Positions 9,568 to 16,837 of a DNA stretch of 28,322 bases are shown piece by piece. Every line of letters starts with the position of its first letter. Position 1 is the stretch's first letter. The stretch comes from DATEDA01 sp035286595 (GTDB taxonomy: Bacteria; Pseudomonadota; Gammaproteobacteria; Burkholderiales; SG8-39): NCBI GenBank assembly GCA_035286595.1, contig DATEDA010000145.1, positions 1 to 28,322 on the forward strand, read 5' to 3'. The position numbers and the translations under genes are program-made. Under the pieces are notes generated by a model. That model worked only from the letters and a program-made list of their open reading frames with translations, searched no databases and was not told the DNA's origin.

Positions 9568-10005
9568 ATGAGGACGATCGCATGGGCACTGTTCGCCGCG
9601 GCCGTGATTGCGGCCGCCGGTCCGGTCTACGCGCTCGAGGTCAGAGGCGGCGACGATGCACGCTGGGTGAGCGGCGGGATCGGCGAGGATGAGCGCGTCG
9701 ACATGCTGATGCTGCTCCCGGACTACAACCTGCGGGTCCTCACCGCCGCCGAGAAGTCGGGTGCATATCTCGCCGGCGCCGAGGTGGTGGTGCGCGACGC
9801 TGCCGGTCGCGTCGTGTTCGAGACCGAGCTCGCCGGGCCGTTTCTGCTCGCGCGCCTGGCGCCCGGGAAGTACGAGCTGCAGACGACGTACGGCGGCAAG
9901 GCGCAGACGCGGACGTTCACGATTCCCGCGAGCGGCCGACGCGAGCTGTTCCTCTACTGGGCGGTCCCGGACGTCGAGACGCTGCCGAAGGGAGCAACGC
10001 CGTGA
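9568..10005 (+). CDS. Secreted protein with carboxypeptidase-regulatory-like beta fold
   Basis: A 145-aa protein. Residues 1-22 form a signal peptide with a likely cut after VYA, giving a periplasmic protein. The mature part has a conserved N-terminal stretch (GGIGEDERVDMLMLLPDYNL) followed by a beta-sandwich pattern: LAGAEVVVRDAAGRVVF, FLLARLAPGKYELQTTYG, TRTFTIPASGRRELFLYW. The 'gas-spread' order V.VRD..G.VVF...L.PG.Y.L...Y.G resembles carboxypeptidase regulatory-like and transthyretin-like domains. Similar proteins are common in Burkholderiales, always uncharacterised as far as I know. It converges on the small-RNA gene that ends 7 bp after its stop codon. Confidence 0.75.
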   Translation: MRTIAWALFAAAVIAAAGPVYALEVRGGDDARWVSGGIGEDERVDMLMLLPDYNLRVLTAAEKSGAYLAGAEVVVRDAAGRVVFETELAGPFLLARLAPGKYELQTTYGGKAQTRTFTIPASGRRELFLYWAVPDVETLPKGATP

Positions 10006-10012
10006 CGTGGGC

Positions 10013-10038
10013 AAAAAAAGACGGCCCGTAGGGCCGTC
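10013..10038 (-). terminator. Intrinsic terminator of the minus-strand small RNA
   Basis: On the minus strand GACGGCCC, loop TAC, GGGCCGTC (10020-10038) is followed directly by seven T (10013-10019). This is a textbook rho-independent terminator in the minus direction only; on the plus strand no T-run follows. Confidence 0.88.
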
Positions 10039-10154
10039 AACAGGGAGGAAGAGCGCGATGACCAGCGCTCTCGGAGGTAACGGGCCTTGCTGGCTGACCA
10101 CCAGCGCGCCGACAACGCGACCTCGGCGACGTTGCCACGCGATGAACCTGACGG
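10013..10154 (-). ncRNA. Putative small RNA with anti-Shine-Dalgarno-like CCUCC segments
   Basis: A transcript of about 142 nt is bounded by a strong promoter (10160-10188) and an intrinsic terminator. Predicted by eye, in order: a stem GGCAACG/CGUUGUC; a hairpin GCUGG/CCAGC with loop UGGUCAG; an unpaired stretch containing UUACCUCC; a hairpin GAGCGC/GCGCUC with loop UGGUCAUC; an unpaired UUCCUCCC; then the terminator. Both internal loops share UGGUCA, and both single-stranded linkers carry CCUCC, which could pair with ribosome binding sites. No start codon with a ribosome site opens a convincing peptide in this strand. It matches no RNA family I recognise. The start is estimated from the -10 box. 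Confidence 0.7.
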
Positions 10155-10159
10155 TGTTC

Positions 10160-10188
10160 AATATAGTGAGACGCGCGCGCCGACTCAA
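10160..10188 (-). promoter_or_regulatory. Sigma-70 promoter of the small RNA
   Basis: Minus strand: TTGAGT (-35, 10183-10188), a spacer of exactly 17 bp, TATATT (-10, 10160-10165). Transcription would start near 10153-10155. This is the best sigma-70-type promoter in the window, and no protein gene follows it. Confidence 0.75.
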
Positions 10189-10328
10189 TCATGCCGTTGT
10201 CCTTGATATCCCTACGCAGGGGTCGTGCATACCGCCGCGCGTCGCCGCGACGCCTGCTCTAACCTGCTAAAACAAAAGGCAAAATCAGGAACTCCTGGAC
10301 GCCATTCGCGATCCGGAAGTGCCGGCGC

Positions 10329-10346
10329 CTAGGCCAATTGGCCTAG
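10329..10346. promoter_or_regulatory. 18-bp perfect palindrome downstream of the FFLEELY gene
   Basis: CTAGGCCAATTGGCCTAG is a perfect palindrome that ends 2 bp before the stop codon of the 10349-11086 gene, on its 3' side. It could be a protein-binding site or a cruciform. No T-run follows, so it is not a standard terminator. The rest of 10189-10328 shows only a weak CAGGA/TCCTG repeat followed by T-rich sequence on the minus strand, a possible poor terminator. Confidence 0.4.
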
Positions 10347-10348
10347 TC

Positions 10349-11086
10349 CTATGGGCCAGGCGCGAACGGCCGTGATGCGCCGTCGTAGAGCTGCGCGATG
10401 ATCCGCGTCTCGCGCGCCGCGATCGTCGCCAGAAATTCGTCGGCGCCGCGCATCCCGCGAAACGTCCGGAACCCGCGCGCGAGGAAATCACGCAGCACCG
10501 CGAAACCCGCCGCGCGGGCGGGAGCTTCCATCATCGCGATCGCACCGGCGACGAGACGCTTGCGGGCGAGCCGGTCGAGCTCGGTGCCGATCCGGACGAC
10601 CAGCGCGATCTGCCGCTCGCGCTCGCTCCGCGCTGCGGTCGCGCGGAAGGCTTCGGCGTAGCTCGCCTCGGCGATCACGAGCGGGCCTTCCGGCTGGCCG
10701 CTGCGGAGGTGGCGCACCACTGCAAGGTCCAGCCGCTCGGACAGCGCGTCGAGCTCGACGGCCAGCGCGATCGCGTCGAGCGCGGTGGCCGGCAGCACGC
10801 GCGCGAGCATCGGCAGGATCCGCGCGATGCCCTCGTCGCGGGCTGCGAAGTCCTTCGTGCCGTAGAGATCGGACAGGAAGAACGCCGCGGCCGCACCGTA
10901 GCGCGGGCTGTCGAGGAGATCGCGGTGGGTGCGCGCGAGCCGCGCGGCTTGCCACTCGCGGAGTGCGCGCCGGTCGCGCGCCAACGCCGGCGCAACACGG
11001 GCCGCCGCCCGCAGCTCGCGCACGTCGGCGAGGTGCTCGCGCAGCCGCCGCACGGCGTCGGCCTTCCCGGGGACGGGTGTGTCCAT
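10349..11086 (-). CDS. FFLEELY-motif protein
   Basis: A 245-aa, mostly helical protein. It has the family signature near residue 69, here FFLSDLYGTKDF in place of FFLEELY, preceded by the characteristic LARTHRDLLDSPRYGAAA. The family is conserved in beta- and gammaproteobacteria and has no assigned function. No signal peptide or membrane segment is visible, so it is probably cytoplasmic. A perfect TATAAT at 11095-11100 on the minus strand would place the transcript start within a few bases of the ATG at 11086, suggesting a very short or absent leader. It is divergent from the aldehyde dehydrogenase operon. Family call good, function unknown. Confidence 0.8.
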   Translation of the reverse strand: MDTPVPGKADAVRRLREHLADVRELRAAARVAPALARDRRALREWQAARLARTHRDLLDSPRYGAAAAFFLSDLYGTKDFAARDEGIARILPMLARVLPATALDAIALAVELDALSERLDLAVVRHLRSGQPEGPLVIAEASYAEAFRATAARSERERQIALVVRIGTELDRLARKRLVAGAIAMMEAPARAAGFAVLRDFLARGFRTFRGMRGADEFLATIAARETRIIAQLYDGASRPFAPGP

Positions 11087-11094
11087 CGCCGGCG

Positions 11095-11100
11095 ATTATA
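11095..11100 (-). promoter_or_regulatory. -10 box (TATAAT) of the FFLEELY gene
   Basis: Minus-strand TATAAT lies 8 bp before the ATG. No good -35 hexamer is seen 16-18 bp upstream. If used, the mRNA would be nearly leaderless. Confidence 0.4.
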
Positions 11101-11203
11101 GGAACGTGACCGGCCTCGATTAGAGGGGCCGCTCTAGGGTTTGCGCCGCGACCGGGGGTTAGAATGGGTCGCCACTCGGGGCGCACCCGTCCTGAGCATT
11201 CGC

Positions 11204-12637
11204 ATGTCCGCAGCCGCGCCGCAACGGCTCCCCTCGGAGCCCGATCCCCTCCGGAGCGCGTTCGACGCCCAACGCGAAGCGTTCGCCCGGTCGCCGTTCC
11301 CCGACGCCGCAACGCGCGACCGTCGCCTGGGCGGGCTCGAGCGGCTCCTGCGCGAGAACGTCGAGGCCATCGCGGCGGCGATCGCCCGCGACTTCGGGCA
11401 CCGCTCGCACCACGAGACGCGCCTGCTGGAGATTTTTCCGAGCCTGGAGGCGGTGAAACACGCGCGCCGCCATCTCCGCCGCTGGATGAAGCCGCAGCGC
11501 CGTGCGGTGTCACTGTGGTTCCAGCCCGGCCGGGCGGAAGTGATCTCCCAGCCGATCGGCGTGGCCGGGATCATCGTGCCGTGGAACTACCCGATCTACC
11601 TCGCCGTCGGCCCGCTCGTCGGCGCGTTGGCCGCGGGCAACCGGGCGCTCGTCAAGATGTCCGAGTTCGCGCCGTCGACCGGCGCGCTGTTCGACGCGCT
11701 CGTCCGGAGCCGCTTCGCCGCGGACGAGGTCCGGGTCGTGAACGGCGACGCGGAGGTCGCGCGCGCGTTCGCGGCGCTGCCGTTCGACCGCCTGCTGTTC
11801 ACCGGATCGACCGGCGTCGGGCGCGCAGTCATGCGCGCTGCAGCCGAGAACCTGACCCCGGTCACGCTGGAGCTCGGCGGGAAGTCGCCGGCGATCGTCG
11901 GTCCGGACTACCCGATCGCCGAAGCGGCGGAACGGATTCTCATCGGCAAGTGCATGAACGCCGGCCAGACGTGCATCGCGCCGGACTACGCGCTCGTCCC
12001 GGCGGGACGCATCCGCGAGTTCGTCGACGCGGCGCGGCGCACCGTCGCCGAGTGCTATCCGGATCCGCTGCGCTCGCCGGACTACACCGCGATCGTGAAC
12101 GATCGGCACTTCGCCCGGCTCGCGGGGTATCTGGACGAAGCGCGGGCGCGGGGGGCGGAGATCGTCGCGCTCGCACCGAACGCGTCACCGGATGCAACGA
12201 CGCGGCGCTTCCCGCCGACGATCGTGCTCGGAGCGCCGGGCGACTGCCGCCTGATGCGCGAGGAGATCTTCGGCCCGATCCTTCCGATCGTGCCTTACGA
12301 GGCGCTGGACGACGCGCTCGCCTACGTCAACGAACGCCCGCGTCCGCTGGCGCTCTATTGCTTCGACCGCGACGCGCGGCGGATCGACCGGGTCCTGACC
12401 GGGACCGTCGCCGGCGGCGTGACGATCAACGACACGATCCTCCACATCGCCCAGGAGAGCCTGCCGTTCGGCGGTGTCGGACCGAGCGGGATGGGCGAGT
12501 ACCACGGCCGTGAGGGGTTCGAAGCGTTCTCGAAGCGGAAGGCGGTGTTCCGCCAGTCGCGTCTCAGCACGATGGGTCTCTTCAAGCCGCCCTACGGCAA
12601 GCGCTTCGAGCGGTTGGTCGACTTCCTGCTCCGCTGA
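11204..12637 (+). CDS. Aldehyde dehydrogenase (coniferyl aldehyde dehydrogenase family)
   Basis: A 477-aa NAD(P)-dependent aldehyde dehydrogenase, the usual length. It shows the VPWNYPIYL motif at the substrate channel, GSTGVGR in the cofactor site, the general base Glu223 in LELGGKSP, and the catalytic Cys257 in GQTCIAPDY. The closest named group I recognise is coniferyl aldehyde dehydrogenase, a class that also includes enzymes for long-chain aldehydes, and it ends with the tail LFKPPYGKRFERLVDFLLR. The start is set at ATG 11204; upstream in-frame codons run through probable promoter sequence. Its stop overlaps the next start by one base, so it heads a four-gene operon. It would oxidise the aldehyde made by the GMC oxidase; the true substrate is unknown. 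Confidence 0.88.
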   Translation: MSAAAPQRLPSEPDPLRSAFDAQREAFARSPFPDAATRDRRLGGLERLLRENVEAIAAAIARDFGHRSHHETRLLEIFPSLEAVKHARRHLRRWMKPQRRAVSLWFQPGRAEVISQPIGVAGIIVPWNYPIYLAVGPLVGALAAGNRALVKMSEFAPSTGALFDALVRSRFAADEVRVVNGDAEVARAFAALPFDRLLFTGSTGVGRAVMRAAAENLTPVTLELGGKSPAIVGPDYPIAEAAERILIGKCMNAGQTCIAPDYALVPAGRIREFVDAARRTVAECYPDPLRSPDYTAIVNDRHFARLAGYLDEARARGAEIVALAPNASPDATTRRFPPTIVLGAPGDCRLMREEIFGPILPIVPYEALDDALAYVNERPRPLALYCFDRDARRIDRVLTGTVAGGVTINDTILHIAQESLPFGGVGPSGMGEYHGREGFEAFSKRKAVFRQSRLSTMGLFKPPYGKRFERLVDFLLR

Positions 12638-13152
12638 TGCCGACCCGCCGGCAGTTCCTGAGGTACGGCGTCGCCGGCGCGCTCGCGCTCACGGCGGCCG
12701 GGATTGCGCGGAGCCAGCCAGCGGATCGCGTGTATCGCGCCGCGAGCGGCGCGGAGCCGCTGACGGTCCTGGGCGCGGAGGATCGCGCCGTGCTGGCCGC
12801 GATCGCCCCGGCGCTGCTCGCCGGCGCGGTTCCAGAGCGGCGCGACGCTTTGGTCGGCAGCGTGGACCGCGCCGTCGCCGGTCTGCCGCCGCACCTGCAG
12901 CGCGAGGTCCTGCAGCTGCTGGCGCTGCTGGGGTCGTGGCCCGGGCGCCGGTGGATCGCGGGCGTCGCGTCGCCCTGGCCGGAAGCGTCCCGCGAGGAAG
13001 TCGCCGCCTTTCTCGAGCGCTGGCGGTTCAGCCGCTGGGCGCTGCTGCAACAGGGCTACCACGCGCTGCACGATCTGGTGCTCGCCGCCTGGTACGCGCG
13101 GCCCGACAGCTGGCCGGCGATCGGCTACGCGGGTCCGCCGGAGGTGAAGTGA
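12637..13152 (+). CDS. Tat-exported small subunit partner of the GMC oxidase (gluconate dehydrogenase subunit 3-like)
   Basis: A 171-aa protein starting with a twin-arginine signal, TRRQFLRYGVAGALALTAAG, followed by an Ala-rich cleavage region, so it is folded before export. The body is helical and the end AWYARPDSWPAIGYAGPPEV matches the conserved C-terminus of gluconate 2-dehydrogenase subunit 3-like proteins. Such subunits accompany FAD-dependent GMC dehydrogenases and may carry them out through the Tat system by piggy-back. It overlaps the genes on both sides (TGATG at the start, GTGA at the end), pointing to tight co-translation with the GMC subunit. The association is well supported by order. 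Confidence 0.82.
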   Translation: MPTRRQFLRYGVAGALALTAAGIARSQPADRVYRAASGAEPLTVLGAEDRAVLAAIAPALLAGAVPERRDALVGSVDRAVAGLPPHLQREVLQLLALLGSWPGRRWIAGVASPWPEASREEVAAFLERWRFSRWALLQQGYHALHDLVLAAWYARPDSWPAIGYAGPPEVK

Positions 13153-14759
13153 TCCGCGACCCGATCCGCGACGGTCTCGCCGCCGGGTGGAAGGTCACTG
13201 ACGCGTCCCGACTCGAGCGCGATCTGGTGCTGGACGCCGATGTCGCGGTCGTGGGGACGGGCGCCGGCGGCGGGGTCACCGCGGAGACCCTGACCGCGGC
13301 GGGCCTCGACGTCGTGATGGTCGAGGAGGGGCCGCTGCGGAGTTCGAGCGACTTTCACATGCTCGAGGCCGAGGCCTATCCCCAGCTCTACCAGGAGTCG
13401 GCGGCGCGCAAGACGCTCGACAAGGCGATCACCATCCTCCAGGGCCGCTGCGTCGGCGGCTCGACCACGGTCAACTGGACGTCGAGCTTCCGCGTGCCGG
13501 AAGCCACGCTCGCGTTCTGGCGCGACCGATTCGGGCTGAGCGTGCTGACCGCGGGTGAGCTCACGCCATGGTTCGAGCGCATGGAGCAGCGGCTCGCGAT
13601 CGGCCCCTGGACGGTGCCGGCGAACGAGAACAATGCGTTGCTCGCGCGCGGCGCGGCGAAGCTCGGGATTGCCACCGGCGCGATCCGCCGCAACGTGAAG
13701 GACTGCTGGAACATCGGCTACTGCGGCATGGGCTGCCCGACGAACGCAAAGCAGTCGATGCTCGTCACGACCATCCCGGCGGCGCTCGCGCGCGGCGCGC
13801 GGCTGGTGTGCGGCGCGCGGGTCGATCGGCTCCGCCTGCAGGGGGGGCGGGCGACGGAGCTGGTTTGCGCCGCGCTCGATCCGCGGGGCGTGCACGCGAC
13901 CGGGAAGCAGGTCCGGGTCCGCGCGAAGCACTATGTACTTGCTGCGGGGGCAATCGGCTCGCCGGCGGTGCTGATCCGCAGCCGCGCGCCGGATCCTCAT
14001 CGGACGCTCGGGCGCCGCACCTTCCTGCATCCCACCGTGATCTCCGCCGCGGTGATGCCGCAGCGGGTCGACGGGCATGCCGGCGCGCCGCAGACGATCT
14101 TCTCCGATCACTTTCTCGAGCGGGGCCCGATCGACGGGCCGATCGGCTTCAAGCTGGAGGCGCCGCCGCTGCATCCGGTGCTGTTCGGCATGACGCTCCA
14201 GGGGTTCGGCGAGCGGCATGCGGCGCTGATGGAGGCGTTCCCGCACGCGCAGGTGCTGATCGCGCTGCTTCGCGACGGCTTTCATCCGGAGAGCCACGGC
14301 GGCGCCGTGGGCCTTCGCGACGACGGCTCGCCGGTCCTCGGCTATGGCCTGACGCCGGTGGTCTGGGAGGCGGTGCGGCGCGCGTTGCTCGCGATGGCGG
14401 AAATCCAGTTCGCCGCGGGCGCGAAGCAAGTCCTGCCTGTCCACGAGCGGGCGCAACCCTATTCGTCGTGGGCCGAGGCGCGAGCCGGGATCGAGGCGCT
14501 GCCGCTCGAACCGCTGCTCACGCGCGTCGTCTCGGCCCACGTGATGGGCGGTTGCGGCATGGCGGACTCGCCGCAGCGGGGCGTCGTGGACGCCGGCGGG
14601 CGGCATTTCCAGCTCGCGAACGTTTCGGTGCACGACGGGTCGGTGTTCCCGACGAGTCTCGGGGTGAATCCGCAGCTCTCGATCTACGCGCTGACGGCGC
14701 GCAATGCGTCCGCGCTTGCGGCCGACCTGACGGGCAAGGCGGCGCCGCCGAGCGGCTGA
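13149..14759 (+). CDS. GMC-family FAD-dependent alcohol oxidase/dehydrogenase
   Basis: A 536-aa flavoprotein. The N-terminal dinucleotide fold is VVGTGAGGG (34-42); GRCVGGSTTVNW is the second FAD signature, and the C-terminal catalytic pair is His464 in SAHVMGGCG and Asn507 in GVNPQLS. A cysteine-rich stretch, CWNIGYCGMGCPTNAKQS, is typical of the long-chain alcohol oxidase (FAO-like) branch, which acts on fatty alcohols. The start is GTG 13149, which overlaps the previous stop and is preceded by GGAGGTG. The much longer open frame upstream is the shadow of the preceding genes. It would oxidise an alcohol to an aldehyde for the dehydrogenase encoded first in the operon. Family is firm; fatty alcohol as substrate is inference. 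Confidence 0.88.
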   Translation: MIRDPIRDGLAAGWKVTDASRLERDLVLDADVAVVGTGAGGGVTAETLTAAGLDVVMVEEGPLRSSSDFHMLEAEAYPQLYQESAARKTLDKAITILQGRCVGGSTTVNWTSSFRVPEATLAFWRDRFGLSVLTAGELTPWFERMEQRLAIGPWTVPANENNALLARGAAKLGIATGAIRRNVKDCWNIGYCGMGCPTNAKQSMLVTTIPAALARGARLVCGARVDRLRLQGGRATELVCAALDPRGVHATGKQVRVRAKHYVLAAGAIGSPAVLIRSRAPDPHRTLGRRTFLHPTVISAAVMPQRVDGHAGAPQTIFSDHFLERGPIDGPIGFKLEAPPLHPVLFGMTLQGFGERHAALMEAFPHAQVLIALLRDGFHPESHGGAVGLRDDGSPVLGYGLTPVVWEAVRRALLAMAEIQFAAGAKQVLPVHERAQPYSSWAEARAGIEALPLEPLLTRVVSAHVMGGCGMADSPQRGVVDAGGRHFQLANVSVHDGSVFPTSLGVNPQLSIYALTARNASALAADLTGKAAPPSG

Positions 14760-14760
14760 C

Positions 14761-15714
14761 GTGGCGGCGCCGACGCAGGAAACGCTCGCGCGCCGGCTGC
14801 GGCTTATCCTGGGCGGCGAGGTCGGCGTGTACGTCGTGCTCGGCGCCTGGCTGTGTGTCGGGCGCGGCTGGGGGCTCGCCGCCGCCGTCGGCGTTGTGGT
14901 GGCAATCGCGCTCGGCTGGCGCGTCGCGTTCATCCTGGTGACCTACGCGCTCGCGTGGCGGAATCGCAGCCCAACGCCACCCGAGTTCCGGCGGAGCGTC
15001 TTCGCCTTGCTCCCGCACGCGCTCAGGGAAGCGGCAGTGTGGATAGCCGGCTACACCGCGCTGCAGCCGTTCGTTCGCGTTTTCATGGGCGACGGGCAAC
15101 CGCCGCACGCGGGCGGCAGGCGGCTTCCGATGCTGCTCGTGCACGGCTATGTCTCCAACCGCGGGGTCTGGTGGGTGTTTCGCCGCGCGCTCGAGGCGCG
15201 GGGCGAGACGGTCTGGGCGGTGACCCTCGAACCGGTGTATGGCGCGATCGACAGCCTGGTCGAGCCGCTCGCGGCGCGGATCGATGAGTTCCTCGCCTCC
15301 ACCGGGGCGCAGCAGGTCGTGCTGGTCACGCACAGCATGGGCGGGCTCGTCGCGCGTGCGTATCTGCGCGACCACGGCGCGGCGAAGGTCGCGCGGCTGG
15401 TGACCCTAGGCGGGCCGCATCACGGCAGCGTTCACGCGTACCTGGGTGCCGGCGCCAACGCGCGCCAGATGGAGCCGGGATCGCCTTGGCTCGACGCGCT
15501 CGCGCGGTCCGAGGCACAGAGCTTCGCCGTCCCGTTCACCTCGATCTTCAGCTACCAGGACAACTTCGTCGCGCCGCAGACGAGCAGCGTGCACCCGGCG
15601 GCGCGCAACGTGCCTCTTGCGGGCATCGGACATGTTTCGCTGGCGTTCTCGGGGGAGGTGCTCGAGCTCGTCGCCGCGGAGCTCGACGCGGCGAACGCTG
15701 CCGTGCGCAAATGA
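14761..15714 (+). CDS. Membrane-anchored alpha/beta-hydrolase lipase/esterase
   Basis: A 317-aa protein. Residues about 15-60 form two hydrophobic segments (VGVYVVLGAWLCVG and LAAAVGVVVAIALGW with following residues), so it is probably tethered to the inner membrane. The hydrolase core begins with the oxyanion strand MLLVHGYVSNRGVWW. The nucleophile is Ser192 in VTHSMGGLVAR, and a likely catalytic His lies in AGIGHVSLAFS; GGPHHGS is the usual lipase motif after the nucleophile. It resembles LipA/EstB-type triacylglycerol lipases. GTG 14761 starts one base after the GMC stop, so it is the last gene of this operon. It may hydrolyse triacylglycerol or wax ester. Substrate not determined. Confidence 0.85.
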   Translation: MAAPTQETLARRLRLILGGEVGVYVVLGAWLCVGRGWGLAAAVGVVVAIALGWRVAFILVTYALAWRNRSPTPPEFRRSVFALLPHALREAAVWIAGYTALQPFVRVFMGDGQPPHAGGRRLPMLLVHGYVSNRGVWWVFRRALEARGETVWAVTLEPVYGAIDSLVEPLAARIDEFLASTGAQQVVLVTHSMGGLVARAYLRDHGAAKVARLVTLGGPHHGSVHAYLGAGANARQMEPGSPWLDALARSEAQSFAVPFTSIFSYQDNFVAPQTSSVHPAARNVPLAGIGHVSLAFSGEVLELVAAELDAANAAVRK

Positions 15715-15761
15715 CTACATCGAACCTCGAACAGCACGGGCCGCTCCTAGTACTGCGATCA

Positions 15762-15777
15762 ATCAGCTCGAGCTGAT
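15762..15777. promoter_or_regulatory. 16-bp palindrome in intergenic region
   Basis: ATCAGCTCGAGCTGAT is a perfect palindrome 48 bp after the lipase stop codon. It has no T-run and could be an operator or an RNA 3'-end hairpin. A second inverted repeat, ATTCGCT/AGCGAAT with a 10-nt loop, lies at 15880-15903. The 350-bp gap 15715-16064 otherwise holds only the sigma-54 site. Confidence 0.3.
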
Positions 15778-15998
15778 CAGGGGGCGCTACGCGCTGTGCA
15801 CGATGTGCATTGGGGTGGGGCAGGGCATCGCCGGGGGTGGCTGAGCGGTGCTGATCTTTGGAACGTTCTTTGAGCCCTGATTCGCTTACGCCGAAGAGCG
15901 AATATGTCGGGGCAGGTTACAGATTCATGTGTGGCGACCGACCGACATTCGCATTTGCAATTCTAAGCTACTGATTTCTATGGATGCATGCCATAGAC

Positions 15999-16012
15999 GG
16001 CACGTTTATTGC
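15999..16012 (+). promoter_or_regulatory. Sigma-54 (RpoN) promoter of the PEP-CTERM gene
   Basis: GGCACG, 4 bp, TTGC gives the invariant GG and GC separated by ten bases and matches TGGCACG-N4-TTGC except for the first T (here C). Transcription would start near 16024, leaving a 41-nt leader before the ATG at 16065. Expression of PEP-CTERM proteins under RpoN with the PrsK/PrsR system is known in other beta-proteobacteria. Confidence 0.72.
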
Positions 16013-16064
16013 GACGTTTCCAGAATTAAGCATGTGTCCTGGTCGACTGCCAAAGGGATCGACA

Positions 16065-16691
16065 ATGAAGAAACTCTTGATAGGCTTTGCTCTCTTCTTC
16101 GGCGTGGCCGGTGCAATTCCGGCTGCCCCGATCGAGATGCTGTTCGATTTCACAGGCGGCTTCTCCGCGTCGTTCAACGGTGCCGCCAATGCGCCGTCCG
16201 GCCAGCTGACGTTCCGGGTCCTGCTGGACAGCACTACGCCGGATTTGGACCCGTCAGGCGGTCGAGGTCGATTCGCTGTCAGCTCGGTCGACCTGACCGC
16301 GCCTGCGTTTGGGTTCGTGGGTGAACTGGTTGTCGCGCCCGCTCCATTGTTCGTCGATACGTTCTCCGGAGGCCTCACTATCATCGGGGCGGGCTTCAAC
16401 CCGGATATCGGATGGAACGGCGGGCCGGCACCCTCGACGTTCATGGGGAACGTCAATGATTTGACGACTCTCCCCTTGCCGACCGTCGTGGGTATGAACA
16501 GTACTTTCTTCCTGCAGACGCTCACCTTCCAGAACGGCGATACGCTCGGTGCGAGCGTCGGCGGCAATGGTCCCGTCGGCGTGTTTACCGCTAGGGCCGC
16601 TGTCCCCGAACCCACCACCCTCGCGCTTCTCGGCCTCGCACTCGCGGGTCTCGGCTTCGCTCGCCGCCGCAAGCCGCACTGCACCGAGTAG
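16065..16691 (+). CDS. PEP-CTERM sorting-domain protein
   Basis: A 208-aa exported protein. Residues 1-20 form a signal peptide (MKKLLIGFALFFGVAGAIPA). The body is low in charge and rich in Gly, Thr, Phe and Val, with beta-strand character. The C-terminus (180-208) is a complete PEP-CTERM signal: VPEPTTLALLGLALAGLGF, then an Arg cluster ARRRK. Such proteins are processed by exosortase and placed on the cell surface or in the exopolysaccharide matrix; no exosortase gene is in the window. ATG 16065 has AAAGGGA upstream and fits the sigma-54 promoter; longer in-frame starts would include the promoter. Less GC-rich than its neighbours. A strong terminator follows. Confidence 0.92.
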   Translation: MKKLLIGFALFFGVAGAIPAAPIEMLFDFTGGFSASFNGAANAPSGQLTFRVLLDSTTPDLDPSGGRGRFAVSSVDLTAPAFGFVGELVVAPAPLFVDTFSGGLTIIGAGFNPDIGWNGGPAPSTFMGNVNDLTTLPLPTVVGMNSTFFLQTLTFQNGDTLGASVGGNGPVGVFTARAAVPEPTTLALLGLALAGLGFARRRKPHCTE

Positions 16692-16709
16692 GAGGCGTCT
16701 CGCTCACGC

Positions 16710-16740
16710 AAAGCCCGCCGAGTGCGGGCTTTCTCATTTC
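16710..16740 (+). terminator. Intrinsic terminator after the PEP-CTERM gene
   Basis: AAAGCCCGC, loop CGAGT, GCGGGCTTT, then CTCATTTC. The 9-bp stem ends in its own T-run and lies 18 bp after the stop codon. Confidence 0.8.
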
Positions 16741-16837
16741 CGGATTCGCGCCAATCACCCGCTGGCCAACGAAAGCGAAGAGCGGCTGGGGCGGTTCGTC
16801 GCTCAGCGGTGTGCATTTCCGCTTCTTGAATTGAGCC

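Noticed and set aside
10020..10038. Terminator of the 9568-10005 plus-strand gene
   Set aside because: On the plus strand the hairpin is followed by AACAGGG and not by T; the seven-T run is on the minus-strand side.
10058..10270. Plus-strand 70-codon ORF with a perfect GGGAGGA ribosome site, opposite the small RNA
   Set aside because: No promoter on this strand. The hairpin in front is a terminator only in the minus direction. The ribosome-site look is the complement of the sRNA CCUCC segment. Low-complexity end and no recognised family.
13125..14933. Minus-strand open frame opposite the GMC oxidase
   Set aside because: Arg/Ala/His-rich composition and opposite a gene with full catalytic motifs; shadow of GC-rich coding sequence.
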